64,000 bases of DNA from Hyphomicrobiaceae bacterium (GCA_020637815.1 JACKJS010000001.1:1488001-1552000); one strand, 5' to 3'. Numbered from the stretch's first letter, positions 34,788 to 43,873 are shown. Notes: generated from the letters alone by a model not told the origin. Numbers and translations are program-made.

Positions 34788-34900
34788 GAGGTGTGCGGGG
34801 CTGCTATCGATCAGCCCCTTCGCAGCATTGGCCTTGGACGGGACAGTCGGGCTATCGTCGCGCTGCGTTGCCGCTGCAATGCCCGCCCTGCGGCGACATC

Positions 34901-36106
34901 TTATGCAGGTCGCATCGGTGCCAGAGGGCTCATCGCCCTGGCATAGCCAGCCGGAGCGACGCGCCAATACAACACCGCAACGACCATGACCGACACCAGG
35001 TTCAGCAGCCATCCGGCGGCGAAGCTGCCGGTCACCTCGTGCAAGACCGCGACAATCCACGGCGGCAGCGCGGTTATCAGGAAGCCGCCGCCCTGCATCA
35101 CGGCCGACAAGGCCCCGGCATCGGCCGGGTCCGGCAAGTGATCGAGCGCAACGATCATCGACAGGGCGAAACAGCCTCCCAGACCGGCGCCAAGCAGCAT
35201 CGCCCAGGCGAGCGGCGCTACCTCTGGCCAGAATGCCAGCGCGGCGAAGCCGGCCGCCTGCATGGCCAGCGTCAGCCATAGCCACGGCCGACGATCATCG
35301 CTTCTGGCGAGCATGGGCAACACCAGCGCCGTCAGCGCTTGCGCCACCGCCATGATTGCCAGCAGGCCGCCACTGGCGGCGGGGCTCCAGCCGTATTCGC
35401 GGTAGAACGGTGCGAGCCACGCCACGACGGTCGAATAGCCGCCATTGACAAGGCCGAAGCACACCATCAAAAGCCAAACGCGCGACCGCCTGAGCAAGCT
35501 CATCGCGCTTAGGCCGCGATGCCGCCCGATTGCGTCGCGCGGCAGGCTGTATGCGGCCAGCACCAGCGCCAGCACAGCAGGGATTGCCATCCACGCAAGA
35601 CCGATACGCCAACTTCCGGTGGCCGTCGCGATCAGCGGCGCGGCCTGCGCACCCAGCGCACCGCCGCCCATCAACGTGGCCGAATAGAGCCCCATGACGC
35701 TGCTGACATGGCGCGGAAACTGCTGCTTGACGATGCCGGGAAACACCGCCTGGATGATCGCCACGCCGGTCCCAAGTAGGGCGGCAGTGCCCACCATCTG
35801 CCAGCCGTTCGCCGCGAACAGACGCAAGACGGAGCCGACAACGAGCACGACAAGAGACGCGATGGTCGAGCGCCGAGCGCCGATGCGGGACTGCAAAAAG
35901 GGTCCGGCAAACGCGAACAGGCCCATCAGGAACATCGGCACGAGCGTCAGCAGCGAGATACCCTTGAGGTCGAGGCCCGTCTGCGCGCCGATATCGGCGG
36001 CCAGCGGTCCGATGCCAGTGATGAACGGCCTCAGGTTCAGGCCGACCAGCGCGACGGCGACGAGCAGCAGGACGCGTGCCGCGCGGGAGGACGCTTCGGA
36101 AGCCAT
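34901..36106 (-). CDS. MFS transporter, CynX/NimT-like
   Basis: Major-facilitator transporter of 401 residues with about twelve hydrophobic segments. The start LLVAVALVGLNLRPFITGIGPLAADI is the signature of the cyanate/nitroimidazole (CynX/NimT) family. It follows a deaminase gene by 3 bp and so is in one operon with it. The substrate is likely a small heterocyclic or cyanate-like nitrogen compound. Upstream, at 34797-34818, lies a weak 7-bp hairpin (GGGGCTG / CAGCCCC) that could end the cyclase transcript. Confidence 0.85.
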   Translation of the reverse strand: MASEASSRAARVLLLVAVALVGLNLRPFITGIGPLAADIGAQTGLDLKGISLLTLVPMFLMGLFAFAGPFLQSRIGARRSTIASLVVLVVGSVLRLFAANGWQMVGTAALLGTGVAIIQAVFPGIVKQQFPRHVSSVMGLYSATLMGGGALGAQAAPLIATATGSWRIGLAWMAIPAVLALVLAAYSLPRDAIGRHRGLSAMSLLRRSRVWLLMVCFGLVNGGYSTVVAWLAPFYREYGWSPAASGGLLAIMAVAQALTALVLPMLARSDDRRPWLWLTLAMQAAGFAALAFWPEVAPLAWAMLLGAGLGGCFALSMIVALDHLPDPADAGALSAVMQGGGFLITALPPWIVAVLHEVTGSFAAGWLLNLVSVMVVAVLYWRVAPAGYARAMSPLAPMRPA

Positions 36107-36109
36107 ACG

Positions 36110-36583
36110 CTACGCCCGCTTGCTTCGGGCCTCAGCCCATTCGGCGTAGAGATCCGTCTTATCTTCCGGCCGCACTGGCACGTAACGGATGGTCATGGAT
36201 TGCTCCGCGAACGGCTTGGCGAGGTCTTCGTAGATCGCCGCCGTGGAAAGCCCGAACGGAGTACCGTCGTCGTTCGAATATGCAAAGAAAACCTCGGTCA
36301 CGCCGGCCAGCCGCATCGCCGCCATGCACATGGGGCATGGCTGTCCGCTGGCATACATCGCGCTTCCCTTAAGGTCCGGCGTGCCGAGTTCGTGGCTGGC
36401 GTCGCGGATCGCGTTCATCTCCGCATGCGAGGTCGGATCGTTGGTGGCGTGGATCTCGTTCACCGCCGTGGCGATCACTTTGCCGTCGCGCACCAGCACG
36501 GCGCCGAAGGGCCGTCCGCCCTTACCGATATTGGCACGGGCAAGTTCGATCGCGTCGTTGAGGAAACGGCTTTCGTCAAACAT
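36110..36583 (-). CDS. Nucleoside/guanine deaminase (CMP/dCMP fold)
   Basis: Zinc deaminase of 157 residues, close to guanine or cytosine deaminases. The zinc site is HAEMNAI (His and catalytic Glu) with PCPMCMAA. The C-terminal signatures FAYSNDDGTPFGLS and YEDLAKPFAEQSM suit the guanine-deaminase-like group. The start is ATG at 36583; further upstream the frame is open but lacks family content. It lies 3 bp from a CynX/NimT-like transporter gene and is divergent from a LysR regulator, which together resemble a small purine or pyrimidine salvage or uptake unit. Confidence 0.85.
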   Translation of the reverse strand: MFDESRFLNDAIELARANIGKGGRPFGAVLVRDGKVIATAVNEIHATNDPTSHAEMNAIRDASHELGTPDLKGSAMYASGQPCPMCMAAMRLAGVTEVFFAYSNDDGTPFGLSTAAIYEDLAKPFAEQSMTIRYVPVRPEDKTDLYAEWAEARSKRA

Positions 36584-36755
36584 GCCTGAAGTCCTTGTCT
36601 CTTTTGTGCGCTCCAGCGGCCGGCCGTAGAGACGCGGCACCGGTAAAAACTCAACAGCGAAGCATGGTCTGCGTCCCGTGAAGACGGGCCAAGGCGGCCT
36701 GCCCAGAGATCGCTGCGGTTGGATGACCACAACGCTCAGATAGGAGCGAAGCCTT

Positions 36756-36774
36756 ATATTTGGAAATTAAATAT
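36756..36774. promoter_or_regulatory. Inverted repeat, candidate LysR-type operator
   Basis: ATATTT and AAATAT form perfect arms around a 7-base centre, giving the T-N11-A pattern of LysR-type binding sites. It lies in the AT-rich 254-bp space between the divergent deaminase and LysR genes, about 64 bases before the LysR ATG. This is where an autoregulated LysR protein would bind. Confidence 0.55.
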
Positions 36775-36837
36775 TCAGATCAATAACATTACGATTATAA
36801 ATATCAATCGAAGCGATGCCGATCGCATTGGGAGACC

Positions 36838-37689
36838 ATGTTCGACCCACGCCTACTTCGCGCCTTCACCGCAATCGTCGATGCGGCGAGCTTCTCGCTC
36901 GCGGCGAAGCGTCTGCATATGACGCAATCCACCATCAGCCAGCAGCTTGCGCGGCTGGAAGACGCTGCCGGGTTGACGTTAATCGACCGCGCCGCGCGAC
37001 CGGTCAAACCGACGACGGCCGGCGAACGGCTTCTCGGCTACGCCCGACGAATTCTTGCTCTACAGCAGGAAGCAGAATCGGCGCTTGGAGATCGCGCGGG
37101 TACGACGTCCATCCGCATAGGCGTTCCCGAAGATATCGTCGGCGCCGCGATGGCAAATGTGTTCGGCGATTTTGCGCGGCGCCACCGCGAGATCCAGCTC
37201 GATGTGACCGCGGGGCTGAGCCGCGATTTGACCCGACGCTATCGCTCGGGCGAATTCGACATCGCGATTGTCAAGGAGGACCAGGCAAGCGCCGATTGCC
37301 GGGCGGCATTTCCGGAAGCCATGGCATGGTTCGAAAGCGCCGACGCGCCGGACGAGTGGCCCAACCCAATTCCGTTGGTCGCTTTTCCACCGGGCGGCCT
37401 CTACCGCGAGGCAATGTTCGAGCGTGTCGAGCGCGAACAACGCCGCTGGTACATCGCGCTCGCGGGCAGCAGCCTTCACAACGTTTTGGTGGCGGTGGAA
37501 GCTGGGCTCGGCCTGTCGCTTCTGCCCAAGAGCGCGGCGTGCGGATATCGCATTCGGCAATACACGCCTTTCGGTACGGAGCGTCCGATGACCGTTTCCG
37601 TTTATTCCTGGGACAGCACGGGCCCCACCGCGGAACTGGTCGAACGGATGGGAGCAGTCCTTGCCGCCGGACGCCCCCGACGTGGATAG
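36838..37689 (+). CDS. LysR-family transcription regulator
   Basis: Regulator of 283 residues. The N-terminal winged helix is classical: FTAIVDAASFSLAAKRLHMTQSTISQQLARLE. The C-terminal substrate-binding domain follows. The ATG at 36838 follows GGGAGA. It is divergent from the deaminase-CynX operon, which it most likely controls. The AT-rich intergenic DNA holds an inverted repeat at 36756-36774. The effector is unknown, but should be a substrate of the deaminase or transporter. Confidence 0.9.
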   Translation: MFDPRLLRAFTAIVDAASFSLAAKRLHMTQSTISQQLARLEDAAGLTLIDRAARPVKPTTAGERLLGYARRILALQQEAESALGDRAGTTSIRIGVPEDIVGAAMANVFGDFARRHREIQLDVTAGLSRDLTRRYRSGEFDIAIVKEDQASADCRAAFPEAMAWFESADAPDEWPNPIPLVAFPPGGLYREAMFERVEREQRRWYIALAGSSLHNVLVAVEAGLGLSLLPKSAACGYRIRQYTPFGTERPMTVSVYSWDSTGPTAELVERMGAVLAAGRPRRG

Positions 37690-37880
37690 GAATGACTGGC
37701 CGTTCGGCACACAGGTTGCGACGCGCACTTCAGCTGTAGCAATTGCCCAATCCCTTGCGCGCCAGGACGTGGCTGCTTCAGCAAAATCTAAGGCGCCACT
37801 TAGGCGCAGCAGAACGAAAGTACGGTTTGGACGGGCGCGGTCCAATCGCGGCCGGGCTTCATCCTGACGGGATCGTAAAA

Positions 37881-37957
37881 TGGCGCGCCGGGGAAGATTC
37901 GAACTCCCGACCCCCAGATTCGTAGTCTGGTGCTCTATCCAGCTGAGCTACCGGCGC
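37881..37957 (-). tRNA. tRNA-Arg (ACG)
   Basis: Minus-strand tRNA of 77 bases with encoded CCA (TGG at 37881-37883). The acceptor stem is GCGCCGG / CCGGCGC, the D-loop GGTAGCTCAGCTGGATAGAGC, the anticodon stem CCAGA/TCTGG with loop CTACGAA giving anticodon ACG, and the T-arm has GGTTCGAATC-type sequence (here GAGTTCGAATC). ACG is expected to be deaminated to ICG and read CGN codons. The surrounding 37690-37880 and 37958-38206 contain no gene that I can support. Confidence 0.96.
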
Positions 37958-38206
37958 AAAAGCCATGGCACCGCAATGGCTTAGCGGTGAGGCCTATCGA
38001 GGGCGGACCGTGCGCGGCCCCCTCAAGACCCGCCTAGCTAATACCTGGAGACCTCGATAGCAAGAGCTTCCGGCAAAACTTGTCGCAAATTGGTCCCGAG
38101 AGAGGGGGTGCAAAGCCGGGCGGCCCCCAAGTTCGCATCGTCCGAGTTTGCATCGTCTGAAACGCTGATACACAACACTCTCGGATAGGAGAGCCTGAAG
38201 AACACG

Positions 38207-38632
38207 ATGTCCTCAACGAACCAGCCCGATTTTCTAGCCAAGCCTCTCTACGAGATGAGCGAGCAAGAATGGGAATCCCTATGCGACGGCTGTGGGCTCT
38301 GCTGCCAGATCAGAGCCGAGGATATCGACACGGGTGAGATCGTACTGTCCAATGCAGCCTGCCACTTACTCTGCTTGGACAGCCTTCGCTGCACGGACTA
38401 CGCAAACCGTCAAGCCAGGGTCGCGGATTGCGTCAAGATCACGCCTCAAAATGTCTCTCAGCTAAACTGGCTTCCCCATACGTGCGCCTATCGCATGGTG
38501 TTCAGAGGGGAACCGCTCGAAGAATGGCACTATCTCATCTGCGGCGACAAAAATCGCGTCCACGAAGACGGCCCGTCCATGAAAGGCGAGCTTGTCAGCG
38601 AGGAGTCCGTTGATTGGAGCGACTGGGAGTGA
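38207..38632 (+). CDS. YcgN-family cysteine-cluster protein
   Basis: Protein of 141 residues of the YcgN/UPF0260 family. It has the cysteine cluster CDGCGLCC (residues 26-33) and further cysteines (CHLLCLDSLRC and DCVK), a pattern consistent with metal or Fe-S binding. The family member in E. coli is uncharacterised, so function is not known. The ATG at 38207 and length fit the family. It is followed at 88 bp by a lipoprotein gene in the same direction. Confidence 0.9.
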   Translation: MSSTNQPDFLAKPLYEMSEQEWESLCDGCGLCCQIRAEDIDTGEIVLSNAACHLLCLDSLRCTDYANRQARVADCVKITPQNVSQLNWLPHTCAYRMVFRGEPLEEWHYLICGDKNRVHEDGPSMKGELVSEESVDWSDWE

Positions 38633-38720
38633 GACGCGCCAGCACAACACGATAGCGACAGACAACCCGGCATCGTTTTCGGCTATGGTGCGACCTCACA
38701 ACCTACTAGGGAGACGCACA

Positions 38721-39092
38721 ATGATTCGACTTATGTCCAAATGCACGGCCGTTCTTGCCGCCGCCGCGCTCGCTTTCACCTTGGCCGGTTGCGACAACGC
38801 AACCGAGGGCGATGCCGGCACCGACAACAGCGGCTTCGTCGGCACGTTCAAGACGCAAGATACTCAAGGCAACCCCATGTCGATCACCCTCGATGAAGAG
38901 GGGTCCGCCAGCGGCGAACGCGGCGGCGAACAGATCAGCGGTTCGTGGAAGGACGAAGGTGGCACGGCCGTCATCACCTGGTCCGGCAACTGGACCACGA
39001 AGATCGCCAAGGACGGCGACAGCTATAGCAAGAGCGCCTATCAAGACGGTACGCAAACCGGCGAGGCCGTCGCCGCCGAGAAGAGCGAGTAA
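38721..39092 (+). CDS. Small lipoprotein of unknown function
   Basis: Protein of 123 residues with a lipoprotein signal: MSK, a hydrophobic stretch LAAAALAFTLAGC and lipobox LAGC with lipidated Cys24. The mature protein is Gly-, Ser- and acid-rich, with beta-strand patterns FVGTFKTQDTQGNPMSITLDE and SWKDEGGTAVITWSGNW, like small membrane-associated beta-barrel-type lipoproteins. The start is ATG at 38721 after AGGGAGA. Function unknown. Confidence 0.75.
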   Translation: MIRLMSKCTAVLAAAALAFTLAGCDNATEGDAGTDNSGFVGTFKTQDTQGNPMSITLDEEGSASGERGGEQISGSWKDEGGTAVITWSGNWTTKIAKDGDSYSKSAYQDGTQTGEAVAAEKSE

Positions 39093-39128
39093 AGAAAGCC
39101 TTCGGGCGCAATCTCGCCCGCAAACAGC

Positions 39129-40592
39129 TCAGGCGCGGCGCTGCCTCGCCCGCTCCAGCTCCACGACCATGTCGGGGATGGTGATGCGGAAGGTGGCGCC
39201 GCCCTCATTATCGACCAGCTCGATCTGACCGCCATGCGCCTTGACGAGCTCGGCCGAGATCGCCAGGCCAAGCCCGGACCCGCCTTTGCGCGCCACGCTC
39301 TGAAATGCCTGGAACAAGCGATCCCGCGCTTGCTCGGGCACGCCAGGACCGGTGTCGGCCACGTCGATCATCACGACAGCACCCTCGCGCCGGGCAAAGA
39401 CGCTGATCGTCCCGATACATCCCGGCTCGCTTTCAAAGGCCTGCACGGCGTTGCGGCATAGATTGGCCAGCACCCGATAAAGTTGGTCCCGGTCGGCATC
39501 GACCTCGAGCCCCTCCTCAAGGTCCGGCATCCAATCGATCTGCCCCTCGCGCGGAAGCCCAAGCGAGTCGCCGACCTCTTCGACCAGAGGCGCCAATTCG
39601 AACCGCATGCGGCTTGGCGGCGCCTCTTGCGCTTGGCCGAAATCGAGCGTGTGAACGCAAAGGCGGATGGCCCGGTCGAGCGATGCGATCAACTTCGGTA
39701 CGAGGCGCTGCACCGTCGGGTCCTTCACCTCCGCAAGACGGTCCGATAGAAGCTGCGCACTCGACAGCATATTGCGCAGATCATGGCTGATCTTGCTCAC
39801 GGCGAGACCGAGCGCGGCCAGACGCGTCTTTTGCGACAATGTCTGAGACAGTTCGTTCTGCATGGCCGCCAGCTCACGCTGGGCCGTTCCGATTTCGTCG
39901 CGGCGTTTCGAGGGCGCGATGATCCGTGTCGGATCTTCCGGCTGTTCGGCGAACCGCACCATGTTTCGCGTCAGCTGCGTCATCGGCTTCACCAAGAGCC
40001 AATCGAGCGCGAGAAAGACGAGCGTCGCGGTGATGATGGAAATCAGGATGGACAGGCCGAGAATATCGAGTCCGTATTTCAGCATTGCGGCCTTCAGCGG
40101 CCCCTCCTCCATCACCACGTCGACCATCTCTCCGGGATTGAAGCCCGGTTCGCCCGCGACGCGAATGACGCGATTGTCCGGCGCGGCGTAGACCATGAGC
40201 GCATCGCCAATCAGATCGGTCCAGGACGCATCCCGCAGGTCGTAGGAGGCATCGACCTGTTCCGGCGCATCCATTTGCACGATCAGCGAGCGCGAGTCCG
40301 CGTGCTTCACGGAGATCGCCTTCACGCGCGCCCGATCGAGAAGGTCGTCGCGCAGCTTGGCCGGCAGACGTCCGCCGGGTGCCGCCTCCGCGGCGAGCGA
40401 GGCGATCTGCGCCGCTTGCAGGCGCTCCATGAGCCATTGTCGCCGGAAATTGGAGACCGACGGCACGAAGACCAAGATCTCCGCCACCATGACGAACAGG
40501 ATCGTCAGCAACAGCAGCTTCGTGGACAACCCAGCCACGGCGCGCGTGACCCGCGTGGATGCCAAACTCCTGCGCTCAGACTGGTCGTTCAC
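39129..40592 (-). CDS. Membrane histidine kinase with HAMP-like linker
   Basis: Sensor kinase of about 487 residues. Two hydrophobic helices (about 26-48 and 185-207) flank a periplasmic sensor region. After a HAMP-like linker, H-box AVSKISHDLRNML carries the phosphorylated histidine. The ATPase motifs are NLCRNAVQAF, DVADTGPGVP and GSGLGLAIS. The start is GTG at 40592; the frame is open to a GTG at 40652, which adds 20 residues. No response regulator gene is adjacent. The arrangement resembles general stress or membrane sensors such as those seen in the group, but the signal is unknown. Confidence 0.85.
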   Translation of the reverse strand: MNDQSERRSLASTRVTRAVAGLSTKLLLLTILFVMVAEILVFVPSVSNFRRQWLMERLQAAQIASLAAEAAPGGRLPAKLRDDLLDRARVKAISVKHADSRSLIVQMDAPEQVDASYDLRDASWTDLIGDALMVYAAPDNRVIRVAGEPGFNPGEMVDVVMEEGPLKAAMLKYGLDILGLSILISIITATLVFLALDWLLVKPMTQLTRNMVRFAEQPEDPTRIIAPSKRRDEIGTAQRELAAMQNELSQTLSQKTRLAALGLAVSKISHDLRNMLSSAQLLSDRLAEVKDPTVQRLVPKLIASLDRAIRLCVHTLDFGQAQEAPPSRMRFELAPLVEEVGDSLGLPREGQIDWMPDLEEGLEVDADRDQLYRVLANLCRNAVQAFESEPGCIGTISVFARREGAVVMIDVADTGPGVPEQARDRLFQAFQSVARKGGSGLGLAISAELVKAHGGQIELVDNEGGATFRITIPDMVVELERARQRRA

Positions 40593-40724
40593 CGGCGGTG
40601 TCCGTTTCTTCGGTTCAAAACGCCGGATACCGTGCACACGATCCGGCGCCACTGCTCATAGTACTCTGAATTGGGGCGACATTCTCTACGCTTGGAGCGG
40701 CACCGATGTCCGCCCGCCGAGGAA

Positions 40725-42149
40725 TCATCCGAGTTTACGCAGTAGACCGATGATCCGGCGCAGCCAACCCTTGGTCAGCAGCGGCTGATAGTAGGTGAAG
40801 GCCACCCGTTTGGATATCTCGGAGAGGGTGGGATAGGGCAGAACCAGCGAGGTTAGATCGCCAATGCGCATCTCCTTGGCGATTGCGACGATCCAGAGCT
40901 GCAATAGTTCCCCTGCCTCGGGCCCCACGATGGTGACGCCGAGAACGGTTCCGTCTTTCTTGGTAATGACCTTGATGAACCCCTCGGTCCGCCGTTCGCA
41001 TTGAGCACGGTCGTTGTCCGCGAAGGGCCAGCGGAAGATCCGGATGCGGCGAGACTTTTCGCGCGCCTCCTGCTCCGTCAAACCTACCTGCGCCAGCTCG
41101 GGGTCGGTGTACATCACGCGCGGAATGTTCATGGCGCTTACGTCGGGCTTCAGCCGGAAGAGCGCATTCTTGATAACGATGCCGGCGTGATAGTTGGCCA
41201 GATGCGTGAACTGCTGACCGCCGATCGCATCGCCGATCGCGTAGACCTTGCGGTTGGACGTCCTCAGTTGTTCGTTGACCTTGATACTGCGGTCGGTGTG
41301 GCTGATCCCGGCCCGGTCGAGACTGAGCGACTTCAAATTTGGCTTACGGCCGGCGGCGACAAGAATGTGCGAGCCTTTGAGGACAACATTGTCCGTACCG
41401 TGATGGAAGTGGACTGCCAGCCCTTGAACCGAGCGCTCGACCCGCTCGACGCGCGTGTTGGGATACATCGCGATGCCCGAATCATAGAACCGTTTGAGCA
41501 GGACGCGGGCGGCCTCGGGATCTTCCTTGGTCAGAAACTCTCCGGTGTCGAAGATGGTGACCTCGGCGCCCAGCATGGCGTGGGCCTGACCCAGCTCAAG
41601 CCCGATCGGTCCGCCACCGAGCACGATGAGGTGCTGTATCCGTTCACCGATGTCGAAGATGGTCTCGTTTGTCAGATAGGGCACATCGTCGAGGCCGGGG
41701 ATGGCGGGGATAACCGGCGAACCGCCCGTGGCGATGACGAAGCGCCGTGCCCGGACGAGCACGCGCCCGGCCTCCAAGGTGTCCTTGTCGAGGAAGCTCG
41801 CTTGCGCCTGAATGACCCGGACGCCAAGCCCGGTGAAACGCTCGGCGGAGTCGTTGGGAGCGATATTGGCGATCGCGCGATGAACGTGGTCGTGAACGGC
41901 GCGGTGGTCGATCTGCGCCTCGAGAACGTCAATGCCGAACGTGGAGGCGGTCCGCACTGCTTCGGCCCGTTTCGCGGCGGCCAGAAGAGCTTTGGATGGG
42001 ACGCAGCCATAGTTGAGGCAATCGCCGCCCATCAGACCCTTCTCGACGAGCACGACAGACACGCCCAACTGGGCGGCGGCCGCGGCCACCGAAAGACCGC
42101 CCGACCCCCCGCCAATCACACAGAGGTCGGGTGTTAGCTCCTCTTCCAT
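40725..42149 (-). CDS. Flavin disulfide oxidoreductase, MerA/Lpd-like
   Basis: FAD-dependent pyridine-nucleotide disulfide oxidoreductase of 474 residues. The FAD motif is LCVIGGGSGGLSVA and the redox-active disulfide is Cys44-Cys49 in GGDCLNYGCVPSK. The NAD(P) motif is VLGGGPIGLELGQ. At the C-terminus the His-Glu pair of lipoamide dehydrogenase (HPTxSE) is replaced by PYPTLSE, so the catalytic histidine is absent. That is typical for mercuric-reductase-like and putative membrane-associated relatives. It follows a TVP38 gene by 23 bp, a pairing often seen. The start is ATG at 42149 with AGGGGA upstream; the extra upstream open frame overlaps the TVP38 gene. Confidence 0.87.
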   Translation of the reverse strand: MEEELTPDLCVIGGGSGGLSVAAAAAQLGVSVVLVEKGLMGGDCLNYGCVPSKALLAAAKRAEAVRTASTFGIDVLEAQIDHRAVHDHVHRAIANIAPNDSAERFTGLGVRVIQAQASFLDKDTLEAGRVLVRARRFVIATGGSPVIPAIPGLDDVPYLTNETIFDIGERIQHLIVLGGGPIGLELGQAHAMLGAEVTIFDTGEFLTKEDPEAARVLLKRFYDSGIAMYPNTRVERVERSVQGLAVHFHHGTDNVVLKGSHILVAAGRKPNLKSLSLDRAGISHTDRSIKVNEQLRTSNRKVYAIGDAIGGQQFTHLANYHAGIVIKNALFRLKPDVSAMNIPRVMYTDPELAQVGLTEQEAREKSRRIRIFRWPFADNDRAQCERRTEGFIKVITKKDGTVLGVTIVGPEAGELLQLWIVAIAKEMRIGDLTSLVLPYPTLSEISKRVAFTYYQPLLTKGWLRRIIGLLRKLG

Positions 42150-42172
42150 TAGTCCCCTGTCCCCTTGGGCGA

Positions 42173-42964
42173 TTAGGCCGTCCGGCGTCTGAACTTCTTT
42201 GCCACGACGGGAATGAGCGACACCACCCCGAGCGCCACGATCGCGACAAGAACCTCCGTCGTCAGCAAAGCCCCTGGATCGATGCCATAGACACACGACT
42301 CTTGACCAGCCCCTGCAGCGTTTGCAAGGCAGGATTCGTAAGCCGCCTGCTGTGCATCGAACACGCTGCCCAGTCCGTTGCCTGCCAGCGAGAATGCAAA
42401 CGTACCCGGGATAATGCCGATGAAGGTGGTGAGGACGTAGGTCCAAAATCCCACGCCGAGCAGACCCGGCGCGAGATTGACGAGCCAAAACGGAAAGACC
42501 GGAACCAGCCGGAGGAACAAGAGATAGCTCACCGCGTCTTCGCGAAATCCTTCCGCGAAACGTTGTAGCCGCGGGCCCGCTTTGGCGACGAGGACGTCAC
42601 GCAGCGTCGTCCTGGCGACGAGATAGATAACCGTCGCGCCTGCCGTCGCGGCAAGGATCGAGACAACGCCGCCGGTGAACCAGCCGAAGAGAAAACCGCC
42701 CGCCACGGTGAGGACCACGCCGCCGGGGATCGAAAGAGCAACGGAAATGGCATACAGGGCCGCGAACGCCGCCAGAGCGAGTGCATAGTTGCCATCGATG
42801 AGGGCCCTGAGACTTTCACGATTCTGCGCCAGCTGCTCCAGTGTGAGATAGCGATGCCAGCCCATGGCCACCACGAAGACGCTCACGCTCGCCAAGAGCA
42901 GCAACGGCCACCAGCGTTTCAGCCAGTTTCCCGTCTGGCGCGTCATATGCTCCGCGGATTCCAT
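42173..42964 (-). CDS. TVP38/TMEM64-family membrane protein
   Basis: Integral membrane protein of 263 residues with the VTT (SNARE-associated Golgi) domain, related to DedA. About six hydrophobic segments with the family signature SIPGGVVLTVAGGFLFGWFTGG and FLRLVPVFPFWLVNLAPGLLGV. Members are thought to move lipids or use proton gradients, but the function is not settled. Upstream of the flavin oxidoreductase gene by 23 bp; the two are probably co-transcribed and work on a redox-linked membrane process. Confidence 0.87.
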   Translation of the reverse strand: MESAEHMTRQTGNWLKRWWPLLLLASVSVFVVAMGWHRYLTLEQLAQNRESLRALIDGNYALALAAFAALYAISVALSIPGGVVLTVAGGFLFGWFTGGVVSILAATAGATVIYLVARTTLRDVLVAKAGPRLQRFAEGFREDAVSYLLFLRLVPVFPFWLVNLAPGLLGVGFWTYVLTTFIGIIPGTFAFSLAGNGLGSVFDAQQAAYESCLANAAGAGQESCVYGIDPGALLTTEVLVAIVALGVVSLIPVVAKKFRRRTA

Positions 42965-43171
42965 CTGGATAGGGCTCCTCAGTACACCGAAAAACGGAAC
43001 CTAGCTTTGCCGTTCCGGCTCCTTACAGATAGGGCCAAGCCGATGGGTCGGGGAATGGGCTGTCGCGCCCTTGTGATGAGCCGTCAGCGCCCGTGATGAG
43101 ACTTGCCGCGTCCTTGTCCGTGGTTCTCCGCCCCGCGGCCGTGCCGGATCGGCAAAAATTGGCCGGATTGA

Positions 43172-43200
43172 TTGACTTGACCGTGTTGCCCTCCTATAAG
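43172..43200 (+). promoter_or_regulatory. Strong sigma-70 promoter of rpmH
   Basis: TTGACT (43172-43177) and TATAAG (43195-43200) are separated by exactly 17 bases. This near-consensus pair lies about 75 bases before the rpmH start. It explains expression of the rpmH-rnpA-yidC group. The stretch 42965-43171 upstream holds nothing I can identify. Confidence 0.75.
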
Positions 43201-43275
43201 CCGCTCCGAACGATTTCGCCTCCGAGGCCCCTGTTCCAATTATGAACGGCGAGGACGGATGGCAGGAGAAAGTCC

Positions 43276-43410
43276 GTGAAACGCACTTATCAACCATCGC
43301 GGCTCGTCCGCAAACGGCGCCATGGTTTTCGCGCGCGTATGGCCACCAAGGGTGGCCGCAAGGTCATCGCGCGGCGGAGAGCCAAGGGGCGCAAGCGCTT
43401 GTCAGCTTAG
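43276..43410 (+). CDS. rpmH: Ribosomal protein L34
   Basis: Tiny basic protein of 44 residues, highly conserved: KRTYQPSRLVRKRRHGFRAR followed by MATKGGRKVIARRRAKGRKRLSA. It is part of the 50S subunit. The start is GTG at 43276 with AGGAG about seven bases upstream, and the stop is TAG at 43408-43410. It is followed by rnpA in the usual order near the replication-origin side of many bacterial chromosomes. It is short and easily lost because a longer frame overlaps it. Confidence 0.97.
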   Translation: MKRTYQPSRLVRKRRHGFRARMATKGGRKVIARRRAKGRKRLSA

Positions 43411-43433
43411 GCGGGAGCAACCGCCTCATCCCG

Positions 43434-43820
43434 GTGACGGCCATCGGACGTCTCAAGACCCGGTCTGAATTTGTCTTTGTGAAGGGCGGCAGGCGCTTCG
43501 CAACGCCTTCGCTCGTATTGCAGGCGCGCCGTCGCCTTTCGAGCGCCCCCCAGAGCCACGGACTTGCACGATTTGGCTTCACCGCGACCAAACGTCTCGG
43601 AAGCGCCGTGGTTCGGAACCGGGCTAGGCGGCGTCTCAAGGAAGCCGTACGCCTCGCGGCCCCATCCAGCGCCGTCGAGGGCTATGATTATGTGTTGATC
43701 GCGCGGGGAGGCGCGGTACAACGGCCCTTCACCGAGCTGATCAAGGACCTGCGACGCGCGCTGACTAAGGTGCACGAACCCACCGGGGCGAACCGGCGCT
43801 CGAAGCCCCACTCCGCTTAG
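43434..43820 (+). CDS. rnpA: Ribonuclease P protein component
   Basis: Basic protein subunit of RNase P, about 128 residues, which helps the RNA cut tRNA precursors. The conserved RNR motif is RNRARRRLKEAVR, preceded by GFTATKRLGSAVV. The chosen start is GTG at 43434, giving VTAIGRLKTRSEF; the upstream open frame is the overlap with rpmH. It is 23 bp after rpmH. The usual yidD gene between rnpA and yidC is absent here. Confidence 0.92.
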   Translation: MTAIGRLKTRSEFVFVKGGRRFATPSLVLQARRRLSSAPQSHGLARFGFTATKRLGSAVVRNRARRRLKEAVRLAAPSSAVEGYDYVLIARGGAVQRPFTELIKDLRRALTKVHEPTGANRRSKPHSA

Positions 43821-43873
43821 CTCTCCGCTCGCACGAACCGCAGACGACAACAGCCACTGGGCACTGGAACGAC

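Noticed and set aside
37743..37925. Short frame ending in an EDSNSRPPDS-like sequence
   Set aside because: It is the familiar false translation across a tRNA gene (tRNA-Arg at 37881-37957).
42150..42488. N-terminal extension of the flavin oxidoreductase
   Set aside because: The added 113 residues overlap the TVP38 gene in another frame and lack homology; ATG at 42149 has a ribosome-binding site and the proper FAD motif follows it.
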